DNA from: an uncultured Porphyromonadaceae bacterium
GTDB lineage: Bacteria; Bacteroidota; Bacteroidia; Bacteroidales; Muribaculaceae
Assembly (NCBI GenBank): GCA_905193485.1
Contig: CAJJOX010000002.1
Span: forward strand, 1-24,181
Direction: 5' to 3'
Length of the DNA stretch: 24,181 bases
This document shows, in pieces, positions 1-8,962 of the stretch (the first letter of the stretch is position 1; the number at the start of each line of letters is the position of its first letter). A model generated the notes under the pieces. The model saw only the letters and a list, made by a program, of their open reading frames with translations. It was not told the origin of the DNA and did not search any database. Both the position numbers and the translations under genes were made by a program.

Positions 1-87
1 GGCACACAGATCTGTGTTCCCTTCGTGGGGGGGGCAACCCAGCCGTATCATCCGTTCGGCTGTCGTTTTCTCTTCCGCTATGCTCAT
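1..87 (-). CDS. 5' fragment of an unidentified gene, translationally coupled to the glucosaminidase gene
   Basis: Only the first 29 codons lie in the window. The minus-strand ATG at 87-85 overlaps the TGA stop of the upstream glucosaminidase gene (86-84) in an ATGA arrangement, the usual geometry of translational coupling within an operon. The frame stays open to the window edge. The peptide begins MSIAEEKTTAERMIRLG and continues with CPPHEGNTDLCA. It starts with a charged, probably helical stretch and has no signal peptide. I do not recognise the family and the fragment is too short to assign one. The frame could be open by chance, so this call rests mainly on the start-stop overlap. Confidence 0.45.
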   Translation of the reverse strand, partial: MSIAEEKTTAERMIRLGCPPHEGNTDLCA

Positions 88-764
88 TGTTCCTTCGAGT
101 GTTGCAGCAGCTGATGGTATAGCGTCATTATCTGGCGTCCGTAGTTGGGATTCATGGCCCAGCGGTTGCTCAGTTCGTGCCACGTCGACGCGATGCCTCG
201 TCTGACATATGTGAAGCGCGGATCCATGAGCGGTTCGCCGGCCGGAAGCGGCTCCGTGGTCGCATAGGCATATAAGTGTTGCATCTGGGCACGCACCCCG
301 TCTTCGACCGTGGCAAACGCATGACCTTTCTTGCCGCGGCCCGTGACGCCGAGCCCGCAATAGTTGTGCTGGCTTGCCGTGACCGAAGTGCCGTCGGAAA
401 ACCTGAACCACCCTGTTTCGACAATCGCCTGGCATAATGCCACGTCGCCACGGATGCCGTATCGTTCGCCAATCGTCACAAACGCTTCGGCAATCTCGTG
501 TGGAAAGTCGGGATTGTGGCGGCACACAAAACGCCATAAAGCGTCGGCGTCTACTGCCGAGCGCCCCATTATGGCATAATCCGGCTCTTCCGCCGCAGCC
601 GATGCGGTTGCGTTATGCGGCGTGTGCTCCGTGCCTGTGGTTTCTTCAGGCTCCCACACTTCATATTCGTCATGATCTTTCGGAGTTGACGCAAGTGCGC
701 CGCATCCGCAGAGAAACGCCGCCATAATCGGAATGATATAGATATATGGTTGATGTCGTTGCAT
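84..764 (-). CDS. Lipoprotein glucosaminidase (FlgJ/LytG-like peptidoglycan hydrolase)
   Basis: Predicted N-acetylglucosaminidase that cleaves the glycan strands of peptidoglycan, anchored as a lipoprotein. From the ATG at 764 the protein has 226 residues. Its N-terminus is hydrophobic and ends in a lipobox-like L-C-G-C, with Cys21 as the probable lipidated residue. A variable acidic, low-complexity linker (about 28-65) precedes a glucosaminidase domain (about 88-222). Family landmarks visible are QAIVETGWF with the likely catalytic Glu116, the NYCGLG segment, FATVEDGVRAQ and the terminal RWAMNPNYGRQI. An in-frame ATG at 818 would overlap the preceding gene by 31 bases and bury the signal sequence, so 764 is preferred; this leaves a 23-base gap after the peptidase gene. 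The two genes appear to form one operon running leftwards. The fold is well supported; the physiological role (cell division, remodelling or turnover) is not visible from sequence. Confidence 0.86.
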   Translation of the reverse strand: MQRHQPYIYIIPIMAAFLCGCGALASTPKDHDEYEVWEPEETTGTEHTPHNATASAAAEEPDYAIMGRSAVDADALWRFVCRHNPDFPHEIAEAFVTIGERYGIRGDVALCQAIVETGWFRFSDGTSVTASQHNYCGLGVTGRGKKGHAFATVEDGVRAQMQHLYAYATTEPLPAGEPLMDPRFTYVRRGIASTWHELSNRWAMNPNYGRQIMTLYHQLLQHSKEQ

Positions 765-787
765 GGCTCCGTGCGTGTCTGCGAATG

Positions 788-2179
788 TCACTCTTCGTTG
801 CTGAACATCGGATCCCATGCCGGCAGCAGTTCTGGCTTCTGGTGCATGAGATCAAGGATCTCGGCCGGCAGATATTTCTTGTTGACCACCAGACGGAACA
901 TATACTCGTCAAACCAGCGGTCGGTCATTACGAGATGTCCGTCGTTGGCGCCCGGCCCCCAGCTGTTCCCGACCATCCACCGCATTGGCTTGCCATCGGC
1001 ATCGAGATCCACGGCCATAAGCGTCATGGCATGTGATGAGGCGCTTGCAAACGTCCTGATGCGGTCGGCCTTGTCCATCCCGAATGTCGTGCCGAGAAGG
1101 TCGCCGTAGCTGAAATTGTCCGGATCAAGAAGTCCGCGGTCGCGGTCGAAGCACTGTCCTACGTCGCACGAAAAATACATCATCGTCGAGTCCTTGATCG
1201 AACGTATGGCCGCCTTTTTGATCTCATCCACAGGCAGATTGATATAGGTCCAGTTGTCCCCGTCGTAGGTGTGACGGTCAAGATCTATCTCGTATAATTT
1301 ATAATACGGACGTGTCGGATCGTTCATCAGCATGACGTAGTCGCCGCGGAGATCGTTGCCGCAATACTCATTATAGAATTCCTGCGGGGTATATCGCCGG
1401 CGATCGATTGTGCGTCCCCGTAGATCCTTACGCGTCCATTCAAATTCCGTCGGCGGCTCGCCAAGCACCAGCGAAAGCATTCTATAGATCTCGCTGAGCA
1501 TCGCGAGCTTGCGTTTCTCCAGCGCTTTTTCGTTTTTGCCTTCGCTTTCCATGCGGCGCAGTTCCAGGCCGTCCTCGCGGAGCTTGAGCGATATCAGCCG
1601 GCGCATCTGCGACGTGTTGTTGCTGCTGTAGGTTTCCGGCCAGACTTCGGCCGGAACGACACCGTATTTCATCACATTCTCCGAAAATCCGGTATACTGG
1701 CCGCCGTCGCTCAGCGGATTCTTAAACAGCCATTCCACCTTCTTGTCGTCCATCGGCAGCTGACGCGTGTCAATGATGCTCTGTAGAAAAAGGTTGGCTT
1801 TTTCGAGTTGGTCGTAAAAAAAATTGTAGTTCTGCGACAGCTCGAGCTTGGGCAGTGAATTGCGGGCCATCATCCGGGCTCTCACCACGTTTAGTCCGGT
1901 GAACAGCCAGCATCGTCCCGACGAACGCTGATTGGTGATTCCCTTGCTCTCTACGCGGTCGCTCATCGTTGCGTCGACCGCTCCGTCGTTCTGTGCGTTG
2001 TGTGCGAGCGTGTTTATGTCCGTGCGGCTCAATGCGTTGCGCAGCGCGCGCTCCGAGGGGGTATCGGGCTGCGAGGCACGCATAGTGGCGAGCATCTCGG
2101 CTGTCAAGCCTCCATTGTTGCCGCAAATCGCACTTTGCGATGTCAACAGAACAGCGGCAATCGCTAACAAAATCTTCAT
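788..2179 (-). CDS. Secreted C1B cysteine peptidase (aminopeptidase C / bleomycin hydrolase family)
   Basis: Papain-like thiol aminopeptidase of the PepC/bleomycin hydrolase family, 463 residues from the ATG at 2179. The catalytic set is complete: oxyanion Gln84, nucleophile Cys90 in QRSSGRCWLF, His383 in SSHAMTLMAV and Asn405 in VGNSWGPG. The C-terminus contains the family's AWDPM arm, which in characterised members reaches into the active site and limits activity to free N-termini. Here it is followed by five extra residues rather than ending at the usual short tail. The start is chosen because MKILLAIAAVLL opens a clear signal peptide; an upstream in-frame extension to 2278 would run through the promoter region. 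Export to the periplasm is therefore inferred, unlike the cytoplasmic enzymes of lactic acid bacteria. It is the first gene of a leftward operon with the glucosaminidase, suggesting a shared role in peptide or cell-wall turnover. Confidence 0.9.
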   Translation of the reverse strand: MKILLAIAAVLLTSQSAICGNNGGLTAEMLATMRASQPDTPSERALRNALSRTDINTLAHNAQNDGAVDATMSDRVESKGITNQRSSGRCWLFTGLNVVRARMMARNSLPKLELSQNYNFFYDQLEKANLFLQSIIDTRQLPMDDKKVEWLFKNPLSDGGQYTGFSENVMKYGVVPAEVWPETYSSNNTSQMRRLISLKLREDGLELRRMESEGKNEKALEKRKLAMLSEIYRMLSLVLGEPPTEFEWTRKDLRGRTIDRRRYTPQEFYNEYCGNDLRGDYVMLMNDPTRPYYKLYEIDLDRHTYDGDNWTYINLPVDEIKKAAIRSIKDSTMMYFSCDVGQCFDRDRGLLDPDNFSYGDLLGTTFGMDKADRIRTFASASSHAMTLMAVDLDADGKPMRWMVGNSWGPGANDGHLVMTDRWFDEYMFRLVVNKKYLPAEILDLMHQKPELLPAWDPMFSNEE

Positions 2180-2245
2180 TTTTTCAGTCTGTGTTTTTTC
2201 GGCCGCCGGACGGGTCCGGCCACCGCTGCCGATGAATAATATCTG

Positions 2246-2278
2246 CAAATTTACAAAAATATGCTCGCCTGACTTCAA
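2246..2278 (-). promoter_or_regulatory. Candidate Bacteroidetes promoter for the peptidase operon
   Basis: Read on the minus strand, TAAATTTG (2253-2246) matches the TAnnTTTG -7 element, with a TTG at 2278-2276 as the possible -33 element. The 22-base spacing is slightly longer than in the other promoters of this window. It would give a leader of about 60 bases before the ATG at 2179. A second overlapping match, TATTTTTG (2261-2254), has no good upstream element. Confidence 0.5.
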
Positions 2279-2306
2279 TTGTGTTAAAGAATTTTTTCCA
2301 TAATTG

Positions 2307-2337
2307 TTGGTCGTACGGTTGATTTCCTTTAATTTTG
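2307..2337 (+). promoter_or_regulatory. Bacteroidetes promoter upstream of frdCAB
   Basis: TTG at 2307-2309 lies 20 bases upstream of TAATTTTG at 2330-2337, matching the -33/-7 pattern of the Bacteroidetes primary sigma factor. Transcription would begin around 2342, leaving an 80-base leader before the frdC ATG at 2425. The position also argues against a longer frdC starting at the TTG at 2335, which would lie inside the -7 element. Confidence 0.7.
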
Positions 2338-2424
2338 CAATGTGCTAAGTGCGTCTTTCGTGCGCCTTTATGTTTTTCCGTAATTCATAATAATTATTTC
2401 ATATTTCTTAAATCCCTATCATCT

Positions 2425-3237
2425 ATGTGGTTAACCAATTCGTCCATAGGTCGTAAGCTCGTGATGTCAATCACCGGAGCATGCTTGATCCTATTCATTA
2501 CTTTCCATGTGTTGATGAATGCCGTGGCCATCTTCTGGCCCGCCGCCTACAATGAAATCTGCAATTTCTTAGGCGCCAATTGGTATGCCCTGATCGCTTC
2601 CGCCGGTCTGGCTGCCCTCTTCATCATCCACATCATCTATGCCCTCTGGCTTACTGTCCAGAACCGGCGCGCACGCGGCAACGACCGCTACAATGTCGTG
2701 TCTAAGCCCCCGCAGGTCGAATGGGCTTCGCAGAACATGCTTGTTCTCGGCATCGTCATCCTTGCTTTCCTCATCGTTCACCTGATTCAGTTCTGGGCCA
2801 AGATGCAGCTCGCTGAAATCATGGGATGCCACGGCGAAATTCCCCCGCAGGCCGGTACGATGTTCATTCAGGTGGCATTCCAGGAGTGGTACACCCCCGT
2901 CATCTACATCATCGGTTTCGTTGCTCTCTGGTTCCACATGACCCACGGTTTCTGGTCGATGTTCCAGACTGCCGGATGGAACAACGACACCTGGCTGCCG
3001 CGCCTCAAGACAATCGGCAACTGGTGGGCGACGATCGTAGTCGCACTTTTCATCGTTCAGGCCGTTGTCTTCACCGTCAACGCACACGCCGACGTCAACT
3101 ATGCCAACTGCCCCGCTCTCGTCGAGCAATATGAGCAGTTTGCTGCCGAAGGAAAAAATCAGCTCGTGGTCCCCGGCGAGTGCCTCCAGAATCCCTGCGG
3201 CGGCTGCCCGGAATCTCAGCCCGCTTGCTGCAATTAA
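2425..3237 (+). CDS. frdC: Fumarate reductase / succinate dehydrogenase cytochrome b subunit
   Basis: Membrane anchor of complex II. It exchanges electrons between menaquinol and the iron-sulfur subunit via haem b. The protein has 270 residues from the ATG at 2425 (MWLTNSSIGRK). It looks like the single-polypeptide, five-helix B-type anchor of Bacteroidetes. Hydrophobic spans are visible around SITGACLILFITFHVL, LIASAGLAALFIIHII, LVLGIVILAFLIVHLI, VIYIIGFVALWFHM and IVVALFIVQAVVFTV. Histidines in or near these spans (ITFH, FIIH, FLIVH, LWFHMTH) are candidate haem ligands. After the last helix the protein runs on for about 50 residues and ends in a cysteine-rich tail (CLQNPCGGCPESQPACCN), which a short cytochrome b anchor does not need. 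It is the first gene of the C-A-B operon, 36 bases before frdA. In an anaerobe the physiological direction is probably fumarate reduction, hence the frd name; sdhC is equally valid by homology. Confidence 0.92.
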   Translation: MWLTNSSIGRKLVMSITGACLILFITFHVLMNAVAIFWPAAYNEICNFLGANWYALIASAGLAALFIIHIIYALWLTVQNRRARGNDRYNVVSKPPQVEWASQNMLVLGIVILAFLIVHLIQFWAKMQLAEIMGCHGEIPPQAGTMFIQVAFQEWYTPVIYIIGFVALWFHMTHGFWSMFQTAGWNNDTWLPRLKTIGNWWATIVVALFIVQAVVFTVNAHADVNYANCPALVEQYEQFAAEGKNQLVVPGECLQNPCGGCPESQPACCN

Positions 3238-3273
3238 TTAATTTGTCAAACCACGAAACTATCGCTTAACAAT

Positions 3274-5301
<2,028 letters not shown>

Positions 5302-5339
5302 TTCTTCCGCGTCAACAACTCTTTTAACAAGAAATTTCA

Positions 5340-6095
5340 ATGGAAACAACAATAAGCGTAAACCTGAAAATTTGGCGTCAGCGTGGTCCCAAAGAAAAAG
5401 GCCAGTTCGTCAACTACCACCTCGACAACGTGTCGACCGGAAGTTCATTCCTCGAAATGCTCGACATGCTCAACCAGCAGCTCGTTGAAAAAGGCGAGGA
5501 ACCCGTTGTGTTCGACAACGACTGCCGCGAAGGCATCTGCGGCATGTGCTCCCTCTACATCAACGGGCATCCCCACGGTCCCGTCCAGGGCATCACTACA
5601 TGTCAGCTCCACATGCGCAAGTTCAACGACGGTGACACTATCACCATCGAACCCTGGCGCTCGGCTGCCTTCCCCGTTATCCGCGACCTTATGGTCGACC
5701 GCAACGCCTTCGACAAAATCCAGCAGGCCGGCGGCTACGTGTCGTTCAACTGCGGCGGCGCTCCCGACGCTAACGCGACTCCCATCTCCAAGAAAGTGGC
5801 CGACATCGCCATGGATTCCGCAACCTGCATCGGCTGTGGCGCCTGCGTCGCTGCATGCAAGAACGGTTCCGCCATGCTCTTCGTTTCGGCTAAGGTAAGC
5901 CAGTTCGCTCTCCTTCCGCAGGGTCAGGTAGAGCGTGCCCGCCGTGCCCGCGCCATGGTGCGCCGCATGGACGAACTTGGTTTCGGCAACTGCACCAACA
6001 CCGGTGCTTGCGCCGCCGAATGCCCCAAGAATGTTCCTCTGAGCAACATCGCACGTCTCAACCGCGAATTTGAAAAAGCCAAATTCGCCGATTGA
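5340..6095 (+). CDS. frdB: Fumarate reductase / succinate dehydrogenase iron-sulfur subunit
   Basis: Electron-transfer subunit of complex II linking FrdA to FrdC, 251 residues, of normal family length. The N-terminal ferredoxin-like domain holds a [2Fe-2S] motif: Cys62, Cys67 and Cys70 in CREGICGMC, and Cys88. The C-terminal domain holds Cys163, Cys166, Cys169 and Cys173 in [11 protein letters not shown], then Cys218, Cys224 and Cys228 in [12 protein letters not shown]. That supplies the seven ligands needed for the [4Fe-4S] and [3Fe-4S] clusters. The residue after Cys173 is Lys rather than the Pro common in many SdhB proteins, which I note without attaching weight to it. This is the last gene of the frdCAB operon, with a strong hairpin terminator 25 bases downstream. 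All three subunits are intact, so the complex should be functional. Confidence 0.95.
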   Translation: METTISVNLKIWRQRGPKEKGQFVNYHLDNVSTGSSFLEMLDMLNQQLVEKGEEPVVFDNDCREGICGMCSLYINGHPHGPVQGITTCQLHMRKFNDGDTITIEPWRSAAFPVIRDLMVDRNAFDKIQQAGGYVSFNCGGAPDANATPISKKVADIAMDSATCIGCGACVAACKNGSAMLFVSAKVSQFALLPQGQVERARRARAMVRRMDELGFGNCTNTGACAAECPKNVPLSNIARLNREFEKAKFAD

Positions 6096-6120
6096 TCGCC
6101 ATCTCATCGGCATTTCATAC

Positions 6121-6157
6121 CGCGGGCCGGGGGTATCACCCCGGCCCGCGTTTTTTT
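6121..6157 (+). terminator. Rho-independent terminator of frdCAB
   Basis: A perfect 12-bp GC-rich stem pairs CGCGGGCCGGGG (6121-6132) with CCCCGGCCCGCG (6139-6150) around a six-base loop, followed directly by seven T residues (6151-6157). It lies 25 bases after the frdB stop. Confidence 0.93.
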
Positions 6158-6302
6158 ACCTATACCGTCGTCTGTCACCGTTCCTTATCCGCCGGGCTAT
6201 TCAGCCTCTGCAACAGCTATGCCTAAGCACAGTCGTTTTGACGCCTATGCCCCGTTTTTTTGACTATGCGCCACGCTTCCGGAAAATAATGTCCGACCCG
6301 CC

Positions 6303-6337
6303 ACAAAAAACAAAAGGAAAGTCTCACGACTTCCCTT
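6303..6337 (-). terminator. Minus-strand hairpin followed by T-rich tract
   Basis: Read on the minus strand, AAGGGAAGTC and GACTTTCCTT (plus 6337-6328 and 6323-6314) form a 10-bp stem with one mismatch around a GTGA loop. It is followed by TTTTGTTTTTTG. There is no T-run on the plus-strand side, so it should act only on leftward transcripts. The nearest annotated leftward gene (araC) ends about 350 bases away. Confidence 0.6.
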
Positions 6338-6558
6338 AAGCTTCAAATACACAATTATCTATAAAACAACTATTGTCTTGTTTAGATTCGGCTTTCCGCG
6401 TTTTGCCCATACATGAAAAAATCATGCACGAAGCACGAAACTCCGGCATTGACAGCTTTATGCATCAATGTGCCTTTTCTTATGGCTCGGTTTTCTTTTA
6501 TCCGGCTTCTGATGCCGGTTGCGGGTTGAAAACCGTAAAACGCATAACCTATCAATTG
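6305..6558 (-). ncRNA. Candidate structured small RNA (unidentified)
   Basis: The boundaries come from a minus-strand promoter match (predicted start near 6558) and a minus-strand terminator hairpin ending near 6305, giving a transcript of about 250 nucleotides. Inside it CGGTTTTC (plus 6488-6495) pairs with GAAAACCG (6528-6535), enclosing a second stem CCGGC/GCCGG (6502-6506 with 6514-6518). Weaker stems are CATGA/TCATG (6412-6416 with 6422-6426) and a six-base AAACAA/TTGTTT pair near 6366-6385. No domain-bearing ORF lies within. I do not recognise it as tmRNA, RNase P, SRP or 6S RNA. It might instead be a long 3' region of the araC message. Both ends are inferred. Confidence 0.38.
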
Positions 6559-6563
6559 CTTGA

Positions 6564-6595
6564 CAAAATTATAAACTACAATATAATCAGCCAAA
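6564..6595 (-). promoter_or_regulatory. Bacteroidetes-type promoter inside the intergenic region, leftward
   Basis: On the minus strand TTTG (6595-6592) lies exactly 20 bases upstream of TAATTTTG (6571-6564), a full match to the -33/-7 consensus with the same spacing as the frdC, pfkA and lptE promoters. There is no recognised protein gene directly downstream, which is the main reason for proposing a non-coding transcript. Confidence 0.55.
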
Positions 6596-6618
6596 TTTTT
6601 ATACAAAAATTAACATAA

Positions 6619-6642
6619 AATCAGTCGACAATTGTGTCTACT
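6619..6642 (-). terminator. Possible weak terminator of araC
   Basis: On the minus strand AGTAGACA (6642-6635) and TGTCGACT (6630-6623) form an 8-bp stem with one mismatch around a four-base loop, followed by GATTTTATG. The stem is short and AT-containing and the T-run is only four bases, so this is tentative. If it works, it separates araC from the candidate small RNA. Confidence 0.35.
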
Positions 6643-6684
6643 CATCTGTTCGCCTGTCTGCTTTTGTCGCACCCGGCGGCTTTT

Positions 6685-7581
6685 TCACGACCGTTGAAAT
6701 TTTGTGGGCGACATTCCCGTCAGATGCTTGAAATATTTCCCAAACGACGACTGATTGGAGAAATTCAGCTCATACGCAACCTGTTGAACATTCTTCCCTG
6801 AAAAACGCAGCAGATTTTTTGCCTCGAGGATCACATAATCGTCAATCCACTCCGCCGCCGATCGGCCGGTGCTCTCTTTAATGATAAGCGAAAGATATTT
6901 AGGCGAGATGAACAGTTTCGACGCATAAAATGCCACTCCGCGCTCGCTTCTGTGGTACTGTGCCACCAGATGCATGAATTCTTTCAGATAGTTGGCACGG
7001 CGCGACAGAGCCGGAGTCCGCGATCCGGACTCCGTGTGGTTGCTCACAAACTGCATCAGCTGGTATACCGCCGCGGCGATCAGCGAACGCGAGATCGATC
7101 TCACGTAGCGGGCATCCGTATTGTCGACCGTATTGTAGTGGATAAGTTCGAAATAGCGGATCATCAGCCGCACCTCTTCGTCTGACAGATTAAGAAGCGG
7201 TGGACGGTTTGGTGTAATGCTCATCGTGGTCATGATGTTGATCTCGAAATTGATGTCACGGATAAATTCCGGTGAAATCACAAACACATAGGCGTCAAGA
7301 TTGTCCCAGTCAACCTGAGGAACGCTGAGCACCGATTCCGTGCCGATCACTATCAGTGTGTTGGGCGTCAGGCGATACGATGAGAGATTGACATTGATGT
7401 CGATGGTTCCGCTTAAGCACAGCACCATAGTTACTCCGCCAAGACGCATGGTGTTGGAGGTAAACTCTGCAAACTGATCCGTCTTCGTTACGCGCGAAAA
7501 CACATAGTCCGAACCGAAGCTGCTGAATTGCGCCGAATATTTGTTTAGATTTTCTGGATGAACCGGCTGTATATGCTGCAT
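6685..7581 (-). CDS. AraC-family transcriptional regulator
   Basis: DNA-binding regulator of 298 residues. The C-terminal third (about 200-298) is a typical AraC double helix-turn-helix domain. One helix-turn-helix falls around VAFYASKLFISPKYLSLIIKE, and the second lies in VQQVAYELNFSNQSSFGKYF. It closes with the family signature FKHLTGMSPTKFQ. The N-terminal part (about 15-180) resembles the cupin-like sensory half of one-component AraC proteins. It has no transmembrane segment or histidine kinase, so it is not a hybrid two-component system. The ATG at 7581 is followed immediately by the conserved-looking reading frame, and a -7-like TATTTTTG lies about 35 bases upstream on the minus strand. 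It diverges from the flippase-like gene at 7840. Its effector and targets cannot be told from sequence; proximity suggests autoregulation or the divergent gene. Confidence 0.9.
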   Translation of the reverse strand: MQHIQPVHPENLNKYSAQFSSFGSDYVFSRVTKTDQFAEFTSNTMRLGGVTMVLCLSGTIDINVNLSSYRLTPNTLIVIGTESVLSVPQVDWDNLDAYVFVISPEFIRDINFEINIMTTMSITPNRPPLLNLSDEEVRLMIRYFELIHYNTVDNTDARYVRSISRSLIAAAVYQLMQFVSNHTESGSRTPALSRRANYLKEFMHLVAQYHRSERGVAFYASKLFISPKYLSLIIKESTGRSAAEWIDDYVILEAKNLLRFSGKNVQQVAYELNFSNQSSFGKYFKHLTGMSPTKFQRS

Positions 7582-7794
7582 GATCTGATCGATGATTGGT
7601 CATTGTTATATCCGGTCAAAAATAGTCATTAATCTCCAATATTTATCTACCGTATGTCAGGATATCCGACTTTTTAACTAAATTTCGCTCCAAATGTTAC
7701 ATTCTCTTTCCGTTCCGCAGTGCTTTTGGAGGGAGATTGTCTGATTTAACATTTTGTAATAAGCATGTTTCACCGCATTACCGCGTCAATTTAT

Positions 7795-7802
7795 TATCTT
7801 TG
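7795..7802 (+). promoter_or_regulatory. Candidate -7 element for the flippase-like gene
   Basis: TATCTTTG matches TAnnTTTG and lies 37 bases before the ATG at 7840, giving a leader of about 30 bases. No clear TTG lies at the usual distance upstream, so the promoter is weak or activator-dependent. The whole 7582-7839 gap is AT-rich and also holds the araC upstream region, with a minus-strand TATTTTTG at 7624-7617. Confidence 0.45.
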
Positions 7803-7839
7803 CCGCTGAAGTGACCATCAACGTTTCACGATAACGAAA

Positions 7840-8931
7840 ATGCCTGACAAATCCACCGCAAAATCAAACGGCAACGACGATCTGAAATCTGCAGGACAAC
7901 CGTCGGCGCGCCGGCGTGTATGGTCGATGATATTCAGGATCCTCCTGCCTCTCGTCATCACAGTCGGGCTTTGCTACAAGCTCTTTTCTGATGTCGACTA
8001 TCACGAGATGCTTGACATCATTGAGCGCGACTGCAACTACTGGTGGATTGTGCTCGCCCTCGTCATAAGCATATTCTCTCACATTTTCCGAGCTATGCGG
8101 TGGCGCATTCAGTTGCGTGCCATTGATGTCAGGCCGCCGCTGTTCTATGTGGTGCTTAGCATTTTCGGCACGTATGCCGTTAATCTTGTTTTTCCGCGTC
8201 TTGGCGAGCTGTGGCGCACGGGTTATATATCCCAGCGGCAGCGCGCGCCTTTCGACGCCGTTTTCGGCTCGATGGTGGCCGACAGGCTCGCCGACACAGT
8301 CACCGTAGCCCTCATCACTCTCCTGACGTTCATTTTTGCCGGTCAGCCGCTGCTGCGGTTCATTGCCGAGAAATCCGACGCCGGCACAGTCAACGGCATC
8401 ATAGCCCTCCTGTCATCTCCATGGCTTTATCTCGGGGGCGTCGCGGCTGTCGTCATCGCTGTCTGCCTCCTGCGTCGTTTTCGCAACGTGCGCCCCATCG
8501 CGGCATTTATCGGCTTCTGTCGCGGACTGTGGCACGGCTTCGCCGCCATAGCCACGATGCACGGACGCGTCCGGTGGCTGTTGCTGACCCTCTGCATCTG
8601 GGGTTGCTATTTCATGCAGCTCTACGTTGCATTCTTCGCCTTCCCCGCCACCGCGCAGGTTGTCGCCGATCATGGTGTCGCCGCTGTTATGGTATGCTTT
8701 GTGCTCTCGAGCATTGCAATGGTCATTCCCTCAAACGGCGGTATCGGTCCATGGCAGGTCGCCGTGATTTTCGGTCTTGGCATTTATTCCGCCTGCATTC
8801 CCGAGCTTACGGAAACATACGCCACCTCGTTTGCCAATCTTGTCATGGGATCACAGACGCTGTTGCTCATCATCCTCGGCTTGTTCACATTCATCTGCAT
8901 TGCCGTCGACCGCCGGCGCTCCCGAAAATAA
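7840..8931 (+). CDS. Flippase-like / lysylphosphatidylglycerol synthase TM-region family membrane protein
   Basis: Integral inner-membrane protein of 363 residues in the UPF0104/LPG_synthase_TM family, whose members are related to the flippase half of MprF. After a charged cytoplasmic N-terminus (about 1-27) several hydrophobic helices are visible. They start with IFRILLPLVITVGLCY, then YWWIVLALVISIFSHIF, FYVVLSIFGTYAVNLVF and TVTVALITLLTFIF. Further helices follow near WLYLGGVAAVVIAVCLL, LLLTLCIWGCYFMQLYVAFF, VMVCFVLSSIAMVI and LLLIILGLFTFICIAV. The motif FRAMRWRIQLRAI after helix 2 and FPRLGELWRTGYI are family-typical, as is SSIAMVIPSNGGIGPWQ. There is no cytosolic aminoacyl-transferase domain, so lipid lysinylation is not implied; a role in moving or polymerising a lipid-linked envelope component is inference. 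The next gene follows after 31 bases. Confidence 0.85.
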   Translation: MPDKSTAKSNGNDDLKSAGQPSARRRVWSMIFRILLPLVITVGLCYKLFSDVDYHEMLDIIERDCNYWWIVLALVISIFSHIFRAMRWRIQLRAIDVRPPLFYVVLSIFGTYAVNLVFPRLGELWRTGYISQRQRAPFDAVFGSMVADRLADTVTVALITLLTFIFAGQPLLRFIAEKSDAGTVNGIIALLSSPWLYLGGVAAVVIAVCLLRRFRNVRPIAAFIGFCRGLWHGFAAIATMHGRVRWLLLTLCIWGCYFMQLYVAFFAFPATAQVVADHGVAAVMVCFVLSSIAMVIPSNGGIGPWQVAVIFGLGIYSACIPELTETYATSFANLVMGSQTLLLIILGLFTFICIAVDRRRSRK

Positions 8932-8962
8932 ATTCTCACCTCAACTCCGATCTCACGACGAA

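Larger units (their letters stand above)
6158..6684. other. AT-richer intergenic stretch between frdB terminator and araC
   Basis: No convincing protein gene is seen. Open frames on either strand (for example plus 6373-6618 and minus 6382-6606) have no recognisable domain, no usable ribosome-binding site and overlap each other. The base composition is more AT-rich than the surrounding genes. The stretch contains a minus-strand promoter-like pair (6595-6564), nested inverted repeats (6488-6535), a hairpin at 6412-6426, and a minus-strand hairpin with a T-run (about 6334-6303). Together these suggest a non-coding transcript, listed separately. Confidence 0.6.

Noticed and set aside
765..818. 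Longer start for the glucosaminidase at the ATG at 818
   Set aside because: It would overlap the peptidase gene by 31 bases and place a charged segment before the lipoprotein signal sequence.
6070..6339. Plus-strand open frame starting inside the end of frdB
   Set aside because: It runs through the frdCAB terminator hairpin and has no recognisable features.
6373..6618. Plus-strand open frame of 81 codons in the frdB-araC gap
   Set aside because: It has no domain, overlaps an equally long open frame on the other strand and contains the nested inverted repeats better explained as RNA structure.
6685..8931. AraC regulator plus divergent flippase-like gene as a resistance module
   Set aside because: The flippase-like protein lacks the aminoacyl-transferase half of MprF and no binding sites are seen, so a resistance role is not supported.
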